DNA of 64,000 nucleotides from Pyricularia pennisetigena. Taxonomy: Eukaryota > Ascomycota > Sordariomycetes > Magnaporthales > Pyriculariaceae. Of the stretch, positions 11,048 to 23,610 are shown one piece after another. The notes below the pieces were generated by a model. The model saw only the letters and a program-made list of their open reading frames with translations. It had not been told where the DNA came from and ran no database searches. Position 1 is the first letter of the stretch. Each line of letters starts with the position of its first letter. A program made the position numbers and the translations under genes. The stretch covers positions 6,843,937 to 6,907,936 of the forward strand of contig NC_043741.1 of assembly GCF_004337985.1 (NCBI RefSeq), read 5' to 3'.

Positions 11048-12878
11048 ATAGTCTCAGGGCTCATCCCTAAAACCCAAAGCTCCATAATTAATCCATTTCG
11101 TAGCTCAATTACGGTTTTGCAATATACCTGTGGGTCTATCCAAAAAATACTTTGGTTCAGGTTTAAGGACAATTTGTCGATTTTCGCCGTTTATGGCGGT
11201 ATTTTTGGCCTTTTTTCGACCGACACTCCTTTATTATTCCACAATTACGCAAAATATTAAAAAAAGAAAATATCGTTGAAAATAACGTTTAATATTGCTA
11301 TTAGCAGCGATTTAATTTATTTTTTTATCTTTTGTAATGGCCGAATTCGATACCACCTGCCCCTAATCCGTTTATGGCGGTACTGTTTTTTCGATTTTCG
11401 ATTTTTTTTAATATTATTTTTAATTTTTGACCAAATTTTATACTTTTTGCACGTGGAGGGTCGTATATATGTCTGTATCGTGATATTAAATTTTGGTGCA
11501 TATATTATATTATATAAGCAGTTAAATAAATGGATAGGCAAAGTATATATTTTTTTATATATAATTTACAATCGAAACTCGTTTATATTTTTACCAGTTT
11601 TAACGATAATGAAACCAAAACTTCAAAAATTCAATTACGCATAAAAACAAACGTCTAAATCCAGTCCTACTCATAATATCGGCCTTAAAAACTGTTTAAT
11701 AAAAAAAATGCCAAATGTGTATTTTATTAATCTTTTTGCTTTATTTAATTAATTTGATATTATTTTTGTTTTGCAGCCAGACTCTCTGGTTTTTGCACGT
11801 GGGGGGTGGCATATATATATCTAATATAATATTATATTTTGGTACTTATATTTAATTGTATAAGCCGTTAAATATGCGGATAGGTAAAGTGTATCCAATT
11901 TTATATATATTTTATAACCGAAATGCTTTTACATTTTTACCAATTTTAATATTAATAAAACCAAAGTTTAAAAAAGTGGATAATGTATATTAATAAACGT
12001 CAACGTAAAACCCGATTTACAATACCGGCCCTTTTTGTTTTTTTATATAAAAAATGCTAAGTTGGTATTATTTTTATATTTATTGCTTTATTTAATTGAA
12101 TAAAACCTATAAAAAAAGGGAATACAAAATTCTTTAACAAATTAATAAAAGAATGCCTAAATTGAATTTTTTTCTAATTTTACCAATATTTGCGTAAATT
12201 ATTTAGGTTCTTAACAAAATGTTAGTTAATATAATAATATCAATAAAACTCTGGTTTTAATTGATAATTGTATGAATTTTGGAGTATTAGGTCTGCTATG
12301 CTATAAATATTGCGATTACAGTTCAAATTAACATAATATACTATTAATCAAAATAAAAATTAAATATAATGAAAAATTACAAATTTTACTTAATATTTTA
12401 ATATTTTTTCAAATACAGTGGCTATAAAAACGCGGCCGGCATTAAAGTAATTAACAAATTCAAATAAATTTAACGCAAATTATTATATGTTTTTATAATT
12501 TTTATTTATTTTTTTATACGAATATTTAATTGCATGCTATGGGTACACCATTTTCTTTTGCCATTATAATGCGAATCTATTGTATATACCCGCTAAAAAC
12601 GGCAAAATACCATAAATTATCTTTATTTTAATAAAATAATTATTAGCGATATCGCAATATTAAATATATTATTAATAATACCCTTACAAACGGCGAAATG
12701 CGACAAATTATCGTTGGTGGTACCGCCATGAACGGCGAAATGCGACAAAATGTCCTTAGACTAGAACGAGCGCGATCTTTTCGGCGAATGTAATTGGTCG
12801 AAAAGCTATGTGGCTGAAAGGTACATGGAGCGTTCGGTCCCCACTGCGGAGCAGGGGGGTCTAGTCTGAGCACTGAGA
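11048..12878 (+). mobile_element. Repeat unit B, both ends recognisable
   Basis: The left end ATAGTCTCAGGGCTCATCCC starts at 11048 and the right end finishes CACTGAGA at 12871-12878, so CTCAG/CTGAG termini face each other. The right inverted repeat carries ACCGCCATGAACGGCG (12722) and GACTAGAACGAGCGCG (12758), both shared with unit C. Beyond these, the middle of the right end (about 12775-12860) differs from that of unit C, giving a variant terminus. It is about 1.83 kb long and shows no transposase. An alternative is that the left end of B and the right end of C bound one element of about 3.25 kb. Confidence 0.6.
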
Positions 12879-14300
12879 TTACCAAATTTCAATATTTTTG
12901 CACGTGGGGGTGGTATTATGCGTATATATAATTATATACTATAATCTGGTATATATATTGGATTATATAAACCCCTTAATAAACGGATAGGTAAAGTATA
13001 GACAATTTTGTATATAATTTACATTCGAAATGGTTTTATATTTTTACCAATTTTATCGATAATATCACCAAAATCTCAGGGATTGGATTACGTATATAAA
13101 CAAGCGTCTACGTGAAATCCATTTTATAATATTGGCTTTCAAGATTTTTTTATATACAAAAATGCTAAGTTTGTGTTATTTATCTATTTTTTGCTTTATT
13201 TAATCAATTTTATATTATTTTTGTTTTTCAACCAAACTTCACAATTTCTGCACGTGGGGGGCAATATACGTACGTTTCATAATATGCCACAATTTGGTAT
13301 TTTTATATGACTATATAAACCATCAAATGAGCGGATAGGTAAAGTATATACAATTTTGTATATAATTTACAATTGAAACGGTTTTATATTTTTACCAATT
13401 TCAACGGTAATATCACTCAAGTCTCAGGGATTAGATTACGTATATAAACAAGTGTTTATGTAAAACCCGATTTATAATACCCGGTTTTACTATTTCTTTA
13501 TATGAGAAAATGCTAAATCTGTGTTATTTTTCTATTTTTTTGCTTTATTTAATTAAATAAAGTTTGTAGAAAAAAAAACTAAACAGTAGTTTAATAAAAT
13601 ATCATAAATAAACAGGTATGATAAAGATTTCTTTATTTTGATCAATGATTGGGCGAATCATTTGATCTTTTAATAATTTATTAATTTTTACAAAAATACT
13701 AATAAGATATTTATTTTCAGCGATAATTGCATTCACTTTGCTCGGTGAAGCTGGCACACATCAATTCTTTATAATATACAAGCGTTGTATAAGTAATTAC
13801 CTCTAATCAAAATATTAATTAAATGTTATTAAAAATTGCCAATCGCATTTAATATTTAAATATCAAATGAATAAAAGCAGGTATAATAGCGCTTTCTCCG
13901 GCAAACACACCACGAAAATTCAAACTCTGTAATCCAGGTCACCTTATATTTTTACGATTTTTATTTATCTTTTAATTGAATATTTAACTGTGTACAGCGG
14001 TTATACTATTGTTTTTTGCGTATACCATATATATAATGCGAATACAGTGCATATATCCGCTATAAACGCCGGAATATGATAGATTGTCCTCAAATTAAAG
14101 AAGTGGTTATTGGCGATATTGCAGCATTATGTATATAGTTAATGGTACCGCCATGAACGGCGAAATGCGACAAGTTGTCCTCAGACTAGAACGAGCGCGT
14201 CGTTGGGTGGACGTAACCCACAGGTACAACCAACGCCGCAATTGAGCCACGAAGTGGATCAATTGCGGAGCGTTCATTCTAGGATAAGCCCTGAGACTAT
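12879..14300 (+). mobile_element. Repeat unit C, left end missing
   Basis: The unit starts within the GCACGTGG subrepeat zone (compare 12900 with 11449), so it lacks the left terminal repeat. Its right end is complete: ACCGCCATGAACGGCG near 14147, GACTAGAACGAGCGCG near 14183, a hairpin with CCGCAATTG (14236-14244) opposite CAATTGCGG (14260-14268), and a terminus CTGAGACTAT at 14291-14300, the inverse of the left end of unit B. This end is less mutated and more GC-rich than the rest. Confidence 0.6.
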
Positions 14301-17300
14301 CGATACGCCCCTCCCGAATCTTTGGGAACGCAAATACTCACCCACACGACCGTGCTGACGAAATGGATCACATTAAATTGAAGGGCTGTATTTTTTCTTT
14401 CTTTGCTTTTTAATTCATGTCTTCCTAATCGGCCTCCGAGGCCGTGTTACAGTCGCCGTTCCAAACCTCGCTGACGATACGTCATTGATTATCTGCTATT
14501 CATGGTGGATGGGAGTATTGAAAAAAAAAACTAATACCGCCAATAAAGTTGATCCTAATATACCGCCCAAAGAAAAGAAACCCGCCGCTGTGGCGTACAG
14601 CTTTCCCCGACTGAGCGCGTTACACGGTAGGAATAAAACACACGGACAAAAAAACAAAAAACGCACTACGACAAAAAAGACTGGGCTTGGGCTGCACACA
14701 GGGCAGAATGTGCGTGGCAGCCGTTCCGAGGGAACATAGGAACATAGGAAAATTCTAGGACAAAGAAACAATCAAGTGCACTAGACTAGACTAGCAGTAG
14801 ACGTAAAAACATTTCAAGCCACCATTTTGCATAGGGTTACAATCAACGCAAAGCTCGAATAGTCAGGCGACCAAGTTTGCAGCCACATCAAAATACTCAA
14901 CACCACATAATTCAGGGGGTGGAGGAGCTTTCCCATCTCTGGAACGATCAATCAGAGTCAAGGTGTGATGAGAACACCTGATGGACAGGAGAGATGCATG
15001 CATTTGCGGTGAGGTGACCACCAATGAGGACATCGCGTTGGCTTTTTGGGTTCCCATTCATTTGTTTTTTAGAGAGCCGACAGGATGCCTTGCACGGCAG
15101 GCACGGTACTTGCATCAAGCTGTTGCATCTTATCTTTTTATTTTTTTATTCAAGGGGTCCGGGGATAAGAGGGGCCTTCCCAAAAGAAAAAAAAAAGAAT
15201 ATGCGTGCAGCGAGGTATCGAAAGTCTATCACATCTTTGCATGACTGATTTTATCCAATAGCTTTTAAGATGTGCTCTCTGGTGGCCCTTGCTAAGGCAT
15301 TTACTGTCTCTGATTTTCTCCAGGGCGGCTCAAACTGAGGGGGGAGGACAAGCACAGATGCCTAGCTTCAAATCGCCCACAACGCCCTTCCATTCCCCAA
15401 GATTTTGATATATCGTCTGCCTCCCTTGTATTTTTGATATGGTCGGTCCCATGGAGGGATTATTGCAAGACTGAGTGAGCTCTTGACCATTCCAATCCCA
15501 TAAAGCTTCCCTACAAGGCCCCCCCAAAAAAGCGTTGAACCACAAATGTGTCGTCATTGTAGGTATCCCTTGCTCCGCTTGCACCCCAGAAGAAGCAAAA
15601 ATAGGAATGCTTTCAACCGAAAACCCCACGCCTCCCCGAACATGACTGAGAGCTGTCAATTCCGCATTCCTACGTGGGACCCCGGTGGCGATCAATCCAG
15701 AATTCGGTTCGCTGTTCGAACCCTAAAAAAAACAGTTGTCTTTGTCTCTGATTCTGCATTAAAGACAAAGTCGTAAATAGCACAAGCTCCGAGTCAGAAA
15801 GGGCCAGCCAAGTTGTTTTGCTGTTCACAGCCACCTCCACTCTCTCGCCTCCTCGGCCCAGATTCCCGCTCGATTTGGTCACGGCTGTTCGATTTAGAGA
15901 CAAGCTTCTTTGAGGTTTTGGTTTCGTTCATGCGATGGAGAAACAGGAGCAGGAGGAGAGGGAGTGCAAACAAAAGTTGTCGTTTCTGAATTATTTGGTG
16001 ATCGGTATAGATTGACCCCGATAGTTTTCTGCGGGCGACAGGGGTTGGTAGAAAGCTATAGCCATAGCTTCCATGATTGTGCTTTTGCATGGCCACATCG
16101 AGATGTCAGGTCTAGACTAGGTCTGGTATTTCCCCCTTCGCCTCATGTAGGGATAGGGATCCAAAGTGGATGACAAGTTTTACTACCTACGATACTATTC
16201 ATGGGTTATTCTTGGTCTCGCCACGCAAGACGAACCGCTACAGCTATGTTATCCGGTTCTAGTAAAGAAACAATGTACCTTTTGCACAGTAAAGAAAAAC
16301 CGTTACGTTCTACCAAAGGATTTCAGGTGGAATGCACCGCCGCTCGCTGTAGTCGTCGGCGCCAGTAAGCTCTAAAAACTCGTTCACGCTGACACGTAAA
16401 ACCGCGACCACAAACATGCAAGCCAATTAACGAATGCTGACTGGTCGTCGCCCAATTTTTCAGCCGTCCCCGGCATGCATGTTGCTCAACTTCAGTCTTG
16501 TCTCTGGCAAACCGGTTTACTGTTGCTCCTTCAGGGAGGGAAGCCAAAATGGCGGATCTTTTAGTCAAATGTACATGCCAACCACGGCGTCTCCCTCCAA
16601 GTAACCAGCCCAGTCGATAGATTTTTTTATTATCATCTTTTTTTTTTTACTGTTTCTCCCTCTCTTTTTTTCTGCTTGCAAATTCCGAGACTTACTAGTT
16701 CGTCCTTGTACAGGTGTATTGATCAGTTCATAGGATGTCACATTCATTGCCTGCCAACTTACTAGACGCCTGCTGACCAATAGCAACGCAGAGACGACAG
16801 GTTGACGCTGGAATTCGTGACGCGACGCTGGACAAGGCTGCCGCAGAGACAAAGGTGTGCTAGCCAATAGACGCTCTGAGCGAGCAAAGAGGGAAACACT
16901 CTGATCAATTCCCCATTTCTTTGCGGTTACAAACTAAATTGGCATTGATGGATTTTTACCATACCAACTGACAAAGTAGGAGAATTGGCCGAGGTTGTGA
17001 TGTCAGTTAATCAATTGCCTCGTCTTCTCCCCCGGTGGCGCATCAAATCGTCTGTTTTTCAGACGCCATAAGGTAAATTTTTTTTCTCCCCTCGACGAGG
17101 TCGGTGGTGGATCACGATGATCACAAATGGTGGGGAGAATAGTAGGGACTGCCTGGCCGATGCGTACTAAAACGCCAACCAAGTCATCAATTCAACTGTC
17201 TAAAACCAGTCATAGTCATAGTCAGCAGGAGTGGGCTAGAGATCATCAAGGTACAAAGCACGAACCATGTATCGAACCATGTAAACATTGACCACTAGGT

Positions 17301-18618
17301 TCAAAATGTGGCTGGACGATTGATCGATTAATCGATTTGAGTGCTCGCTTCTTTTTTCTTCTCGCCGCCGCCGTTTTGTTCAACCATTTCGCCCGACCGG
17401 ACGGACTTGGATAATGAAATTTGATCGCGTATCGATCATCAAGAAATTGTAGACCTCAATACTGAATTGCTGGCCAAAATGGGATGTTCGCGCCGTACTC
17501 AATTGATTGAAGCGCCCCATCGCGATCATGATGCTAGTCCAAATACGTTTTTTCTTCAATGCAATGCACCACTTTGCAAACACGTGGTGACTTGTGGAGA
17601 TCTCGACAGAAAGAAAATAAAATCAGATAATCATAGTCCTGACGATTGATTGATTGATTGCCTTTGTAACAATAGTATCGTAGCTGAGCAGTTTAGTTTA
17701 TTCCGTCCGAGAGTCGGCGTCAATTCATGCTTTGCCTCAGATGCTCGGCGCTTGTAATTACAATCGAGTGTATACTTGCTCTACACTAAAGCTCGCCGTC
17801 ATGTGGGTTCCTGAACGGTGCGCTCCCACGTAGAAATTAAGCTGGTGGTCGACACAGTTCGATTTTTGTCTTCAGATGCACGGTATACCTTCACCTGCCG
17901 ATAGCAAAAGCGTTCGCCGGTACCTCAGCGTGGGTCGATATGCCTGCCCCCACCCCACCTCGTGCGTTGGAGATGGTGTGGCTTCGTTTTGGACTGACCC
18001 TTACCGAACAAGGGGAGGAGGGGTCTTGCTGAGTGCTGAGGAGGCCAGGGTACAAGGGTGTGGGCCCATGGGCCCGGGGCGTGATGCTTTGCAGAACAGG
18101 GTACACCCCTTACAACTTCTGCCATAGGTGCTGCCCCCCTGCTATCTTTCCTCGCCTGGCTTCGAGCCGTTCTGTTTTAAGAGTCTACTACGCCCTCCAT
18201 GTTTGTGTCGAATCTTGAGTATCCATATCTTCAAGGCCTCTCTTCAAGAGACAAACAACTAACAAGCAAACACAAACCATAAATCTACACCAGACGAGTT
18301 CGAGACAGACGTTATTCTACGACACCTCTCCCCGACCTCCGAGAAAGAATTTACGGGTGTCTCACCCTCGAAACCACTTTGACTCGGCCCGCCTCCCTAA
18401 AGAACGAGAACCCGACCGCCTCGTCTGAACATCGCCGTGTAAGAGGCTGTACCAGAGGTACAATAAGTATCCGGTAGTCTTTGCCTTTTGCAGTGGATAA
18501 GGGATTCCTATCATTCCTGCCAACGCAATAGCATCGAGACAACATACCATAAACGGGATATAGAAGGAGGACGTCTCCCCCGCAATTTTTTTCACCTGCA
18601 GCAGAAATATCATCCACA
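14301..18618. other. Gene-poor intergenic stretch
   Basis: Base composition returns to normal after the repeat island. Only short overlapping ORFs are found, none with a recognisable domain. A GATT tetranucleotide run sits at about 17646-17660. The last 500 bases, pyrimidine-rich in places, are probably promoter and 5' leader of the gene starting at 18619. I see nothing else that can be supported. Confidence 0.55.
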
Positions 18619-19980
18619 ATGGCGTCTACACAACAACAACAACAACCACACTGCCGTCAGGACTCATACGACGAAGAGATCTACACAGAGTTCCGCCAGC
18701 CAGTAGCAGAAAACCAGACTATTGCAAAAGGCTCCATCATGGAATCACCAAGGAAGCTGGACTCTGTTCTTTCTTCACCACCCCCGCCGCCCTTGCCCCG
18801 CAAGAACGCACTCAGGGCAGGTTCAAGGTCAAGGTCTACCTCTAGGTCATCTTCGACTAGGACTCTCGACTCGACAGGGCTCAGCATTGGTGGTGCAAAG
18901 GAGCTCATGGTTCAGGGTGCCGCCGGCGCCACGAAGCAGGCTGCACCCACACCGCACGATGTATACATGTCGTCAGAGGAGGACGCCTCGTCCTCGGCCG
19001 ACGACTTTTCCGACTTTGAGTGGGAGAGCGGCAGCGAGTTTGAGTATGCAGACGACGCTCAGGTCGCAGAGGCCTCTAGCAGCAGCAGCGGCATGAGCAG
19101 CCCATCTGGTGGCCCCCGCCGCCGCAGCCACGAGATCACTGCCCGTGTGGTTTCGGTCATATACGTTGGGAAGCCGGCCATAGTAAACCTGTCTACGCCT
19201 ACCAAGCGTGCCAGCCCGTCCCCAACTCGATCGATGATGAACGTCAGTCCCACACCTATCAAGCCCTCAGCAGCACCCACACAACCGTCGCTATCTTCAT
19301 CCCGCCGCCGAAGTGTCAGCGCCGCCACCTCCTTCGCTCGCCGCCTCTCCATCTCATCTACCGCGTCCTTCAGCACGGGGCAGCCATCAGCAAATGCGAC
19401 GCCCGTCAAGGCTAAGAATGTCATCGCCTCCGTATTTAACAGGAAGGGACAGCAACCCCTCTTCCTCAACACAGATCCCTTCGCCACCAACAGCTCCGTC
19501 TCCGTCGTCACACCACCGCGTCGAACCTCATCCAGGTCCGTATCAAGCGGCTCGCCTGCCGTCATCGAGGAGCCACACTCTGCCCGGACACCAAAGACCC
19601 CCTCTGAGAAGTTCAAGGACTTCTCCCTTCGCGGCGGCGCATTGCTGAAGAAGCGCTCGCGCTCCATCATGAACGCCGCTCACAGCTTGCGTGACAGCTA
19701 CAACGGCGCTGGAGTCGGCCCGCTCCCCGAGGAGAACTGTGGAAGCAGCAGGGATACCAGCCGGGCCAGCACTCCGTCAACCACCCCTTACGACCGCACC
19801 CAGTCCTCCCTGGACTACTTTTCCAGCCCGACCGTATCATCAGCGGTCAGGACTCTTCCAGTCAGGTCACAGTCTGACATGGCTCTAGGTGCGCCCATCT
19901 CGCCTACTGAGATGAAGGGCAAGCGGTTCACGGCTTTGAGCGCACAGAGGCGGAGCTTGAAGTCTGCGGGCAGGCCATAG
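18619..19980 (+). CDS. Unrecognised Ser-rich, probably phosphorylated protein
   Basis: A single-exon ORF of 453 residues; the ATG has a good context (CACAATGG). I do not recognise the family. A poly-Gln run lies near the N-terminus, then a proline run (about residues 53-59), an Arg/Ser-rich stretch, and a strongly acidic Ser/Asp/Glu segment (about 117-150). A short ordered-looking stretch follows (HEITARVVSVIYVGKPAIV, about 173-191), then long Ser/Thr-rich disordered sequence. Many RRxS-type basophilic kinase sites (RRRSV, RRLSIS, RRSL) and SP/TP sites are present. There is no signal peptide or membrane segment. Codon use is that of the core genes, and the low-complexity but even GC-rich coding argues for a real gene. 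It probably encodes a regulated cytoplasmic or nuclear protein; no function is claimed. Confidence 0.75.
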   Translation: MASTQQQQQPHCRQDSYDEEIYTEFRQPVAENQTIAKGSIMESPRKLDSVLSSPPPPPLPRKNALRAGSRSRSTSRSSSTRTLDSTGLSIGGAKELMVQGAAGATKQAAPTPHDVYMSSEEDASSSADDFSDFEWESGSEFEYADDAQVAEASSSSSGMSSPSGGPRRRSHEITARVVSVIYVGKPAIVNLSTPTKRASPSPTRSMMNVSPTPIKPSAAPTQPSLSSSRRRSVSAATSFARRLSISSTASFSTGQPSANATPVKAKNVIASVFNRKGQQPLFLNTDPFATNSSVSVVTPPRRTSSRSVSSGSPAVIEEPHSARTPKTPSEKFKDFSLRGGALLKKRSRSIMNAAHSLRDSYNGAGVGPLPEENCGSSRDTSRASTPSTTPYDRTQSSLDYFSSPTVSSAVRTLPVRSQSDMALGAPISPTEMKGKRFTALSAQRRSLKSAGRP

Positions 19981-21074
19981 GCTTCTTGCAGCCACCTATT
20001 CGCCTCTCAAGCCTTGCATATCTCAACTGTACCCAACTATATTTCCTATCTCTACAATACTACATAGATATGGTGTAACATTACACTATGGTTTTCTTTT
20101 GTCGTCTTTTGGGGGTACACTACAGCACTGGTGTACATTTCTATTCTATCGGACTATTACAAGGATGTGTTCATATTGAGTCACGGTCACAAAACCATCA
20201 TTGGGTGGGAAATTGGGGACCGGGCTAGGAAAAGGAAACCCCATCACTCACAAACTCGGGGCTAGGTTTTTGGGAGGGGGACTAATTTAGGCGTCAATTC
20301 TAAGGAGGCGTCAATCGACTCGTCAAGGCTGCCAAACGGATGACAAGGCTAAAAACACCGGCAGGAGGTGTTTATTTTGGAAAACGGAACCATTTTTTTT
20401 TTGTCATTTCTTTTCCTTTGTTTACAATTCTCACGAAGAATCATGATACCACATACAAATCGGACAGGACACAGAATAGAATGAATGTGATCTTCTTATC
20501 ACTCAACGACAAATTTCTCATGCATCCAGTGACACGATCTTCAAAAAAGAGCATCATTTCCCGGTCTTTAGTCCGGTTGGACATCTTGCTACGGTCACAC
20601 ATGTTTTGGGGAGTAATTTCATGATGTTTATTACCCCTATGGCGATCTACCACCCGAATCGCCTTTGAGGAGAAATTATAGCAAATACAGAACGTCAGGG
20701 ACTTATTCTGACCTACATGGTAAGTAGAGAATGCCCACCCACTATAGAGTTCGCTTGGACCCTCTGCCGCTCATCATGATCTTGGATGATCTTGGTTTAT
20801 CGAGGAGCGACTGACCGCCTGTGCCAAGGTCAATTGTGCAGCTTTGGGGGGCCCCACTGACAATGCTGCAGCGCAAGGGTGGTGTCTTTTTTTTTTTTTT
20901 TTTTTCCTTGTCTTTTGCCCTCAGCCGTTTTTAATTTACCTTTTTTTGTTAAGGGTGAAGCTGATGCGCGCAGCAGATAGTTGGGCACAGATTTCATCAG
21001 ACCAAGATCAGATTTTGCCCTGCAAACAAAAGGCGCAGCCAAGGTAAAATGAATATGATACTGCACAGCGAACC

Positions 21075-21106
<32 letters not shown>

Positions 21107-21450
21107 NNNNNNNNNNNNNNNNNNNNNNNNNNNNNNNNNNNNNNNNNNNNNNNNNNNNNNNNNNNNNNNNNNNNNNNNNNNNNNNNNNNNNNNNNNNNNN
21201 NNNNNNNNNNNNNNNNNNNNNNNNNNNNNNNNNNNNNNNNNNNNNNNNNNNNNNNNNNNNNNNNNNNNNNNNNNNNNNNNNNNNNNNNNNNNNNNNNNNN
21301 NNNNNNNNNNNNNNNNNNNNNNNNNNNNNNNNNNNNNNNNNNNNNNNNNNNNNNNNNNNNNNNNNNNNNNNNNNNNNNNNNNNNNNNNNNNNNNNNNNNN
21401 NNNNNNNNNNNNNNNNNNNNNNNNNNNNNNNNNNNNNNNNNNNNNNNNNN
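21107..21450. other. Assembly gap (344 N)
   Basis: N run flanked on both sides by poly(A). Confidence 0.95.
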
Positions 21451-21862
21451 AAAAAAAAAAAAAAAAAAAAAACACGGCCTTCGCCGGGAGGCACCGTGAA
21501 ACAAAATAAGCACGGTGCTTTGCATGCCTAAATAACCCCCTGGTTGATCACGCTGTAGCAATTACAATATATCTCACGGTAGTAAATTGTATATGATGTC
21601 GCTTTGAAACTCTCTCATCGTCGGCTTGTTTGTTTGTTTATTTTGTTTACTTACTCGCCTGGAGGCTACCAAGCATATTTAAAAGAAAGCAATACCAACC
21701 TTGATGCTTTGAAAGACTTCTCCTGGTGTTGCTTGCAAGTGTGTGTGCGCGCGACCTTGACACCTACCCCCTGCAAGATTCCTTCTTTTTTTTATCTCCT
21801 GCATGCAACTTTTCACCACGCGTGACAGCTTTGTTTTTTGGCGATATCGTAGCTTATCCAAC

Positions 21863-21895
<33 letters not shown>

Positions 21896-23578
21896 AGTGG
21901 AGCTGTTTCTTCTGCCAGGGGGGAGTTCTTGACCAGTAGTACCATAACGTGGTATAGCAAGCCTGTCAAGATGGAGTCAGCAGGGAGGATCCCAATGACT
22001 TCTATCAGGAACCCCCCACACCACACAAGCAAGGTACAAGGTCTTGTCTAAAACACGTTTGACCAAGACGCGAGCGAGAGGAAGAGCCCCATCCCGTGTT
22101 TTTTTGGTCTTTTGAGGAACTTTTGTTTCATACATCATTGTTCCTGATATCAATCAAGAAGGAATCAAGCAAGGTATTGGTTCTGGGTTGTGCGTTTGTA
22201 CCAGCACAGTAACGTCTTTTTTGCGCTCGGGTGGTTGTGGGTTGTGGGAAAACATGGATGGACAAAAAGCTGCCTGAGCTCTTGGCATTTGATCTTTTTC
22301 CAAAACGATGAAAAGCTCGGCCCAAGAGGTTAGGCAGGTAGGTAGGTAGGTAGGAAAGGGATGGACGGGAGCTAGGGCAGCGTCGCAGGTTCGGGCTGCA
22401 TGCATAAAATAGGTAGTAAAGCCACAAGAAGAAGTAAAGAAGAAGAAAAAAAAAAAAGAAAAAAAAAAAAACTCTCTTCGGGCACTGCAGCTGCGCTTGT
22501 TCCTTCCTTAGAGTGACAGTGAGAGACTTGCACGCAGGTTCAAGGCCAGCAAGATGCAGGTCGTCCCAACCCCACGTTGAACTTGGGTGCAGTAATCCAT
22601 ACCTTAACGCAGGGCGTGCGCTCTGTTAAGCAGCTAAAGCGTCGGGTCGCAGAAATACTTGAATTCTTGACGTCGCCGTCCAAAGACTTAAGAGTGGAAT
22701 GTTACACTACCATGTTGTAAGTAGTAAATCTCTTTCTCTCTATCCTTACGACATACATATATACATACAAGCTTAGTTTACGTCTAATTAATTTATCCTA
22801 ACTCTTCGGTCGGTGTGTATACTTGACAGTACTCTTGTTCGCCTCAGCTAAAATCACACCGCCAATGTACTGTAGCAGTGAGGCGATTGCGACGTTCTGC
22901 TGTTAATATCACAGACCCTTGCAATTACTACACGACTGTTGAACCGACAGGGGGGGCTTGGCGAGTGATCCTCCTGCTGGAGTAAGGGATCCGAGATCGT
23001 CCTGGTTGGTACCTTGCAAGCTTGGAGCATGCCACACCCCTGTCGGCAAACCCCGCAAATCGTCCTCCACAATCACGTCGTCTGCCACTGACGCGATGTA
23101 TTAAGTTAATGAGATTGATCGTCCTGACTGTACACAACTGTTTTGGTGTATTGCTGAACATTTTCATCATTTCGATTCATAGATTATAGCTCACCTGATT
23201 TCCACGCCGTCGCAATCCACTCATCTTGCTTTGCAGGCAAACTAAGAAATCGCAGGCGGGCCGCGTCTAACCAAGCGTTTAGCCATGCGAGGAGAGCATT
23301 TAGGGATTCTCCTTAGCCACGCCCGGTCAACTGCCCCAATGGGAGCTAACCCGACGCCACCGCGTGGCATAGTAATTAATTGTCGACATGAGCCGGGACT
23401 GGAGGTAGCTAACCTAGAGACTCTAATTCGTTCATCTTAGTGTGTCTGGCCCCTGATCATCTATCGGACCTGCATAGTAAGGTTATTACCAGCACACACA
23501 CCTCCAGAGATTAGCAGCGAGCGTGTAGTTGTTTTCAATGCTGCTGTGTGGCACATACGACATGCACGCTCTTGAAGA

Positions 23579-23610
<32 letters not shown>

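Larger units (their letters stand above)
9159..13600 (+). repeat. Paired ~350-base direct subrepeats with a GCACGTGG landmark
   Basis: GCACGTGG occurs twice in each unit, at 9159 and 9533, 11449 and 11795, and 12900 and 13250, with intervals of 374, 346 and 350 bases. Each landmark is followed by similar sequence: an AT-rich stretch, GGATAGGTAAA or GGATAGGCAAA, then TTTTTACCA and a TTACGTATATAA-like block. Each unit therefore contains an internal tandem duplication older than the spread of the units. Confidence 0.65.
8774..14300. repeat. AT-rich nested array of RIP-mutated inverted-repeat elements
   Basis: At least three related units (A 8774-11047, B 11048-12878, C about 12879-14300) lie head to tail. 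The ends of units A and B (left) and C (right) are inverted copies of one another, so this is a terminal-inverted-repeat DNA element family. Comparing about 245 bases of the left ends of A and B (8775 onward against 11059 onward), every difference I see is C/T or G/A, as RIP produces. No transposase or other long ORF survives; the ORFs of 60-120 codons here are shared only because the repeats are shared. Probably a non-autonomous or fully decayed family. Confidence 0.8.

Noticed and set aside
8702..11644. Matching ORFs of 70-120 codons in repeat units A and B
   Set aside because: They look conserved only because the repeats are copies; the differences are RIP-type and ignore codon position.
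14485..14771. Lys-rich ORF and its antisense Phe/Cys-rich ORF
   Set aside because: Low-complexity consequence of A-rich sequence; no homology pattern.
15330..15695. 121-codon minus-strand ORF
   Set aside because: Isolated, no recognisable domain, no nearby exons; could be chance.
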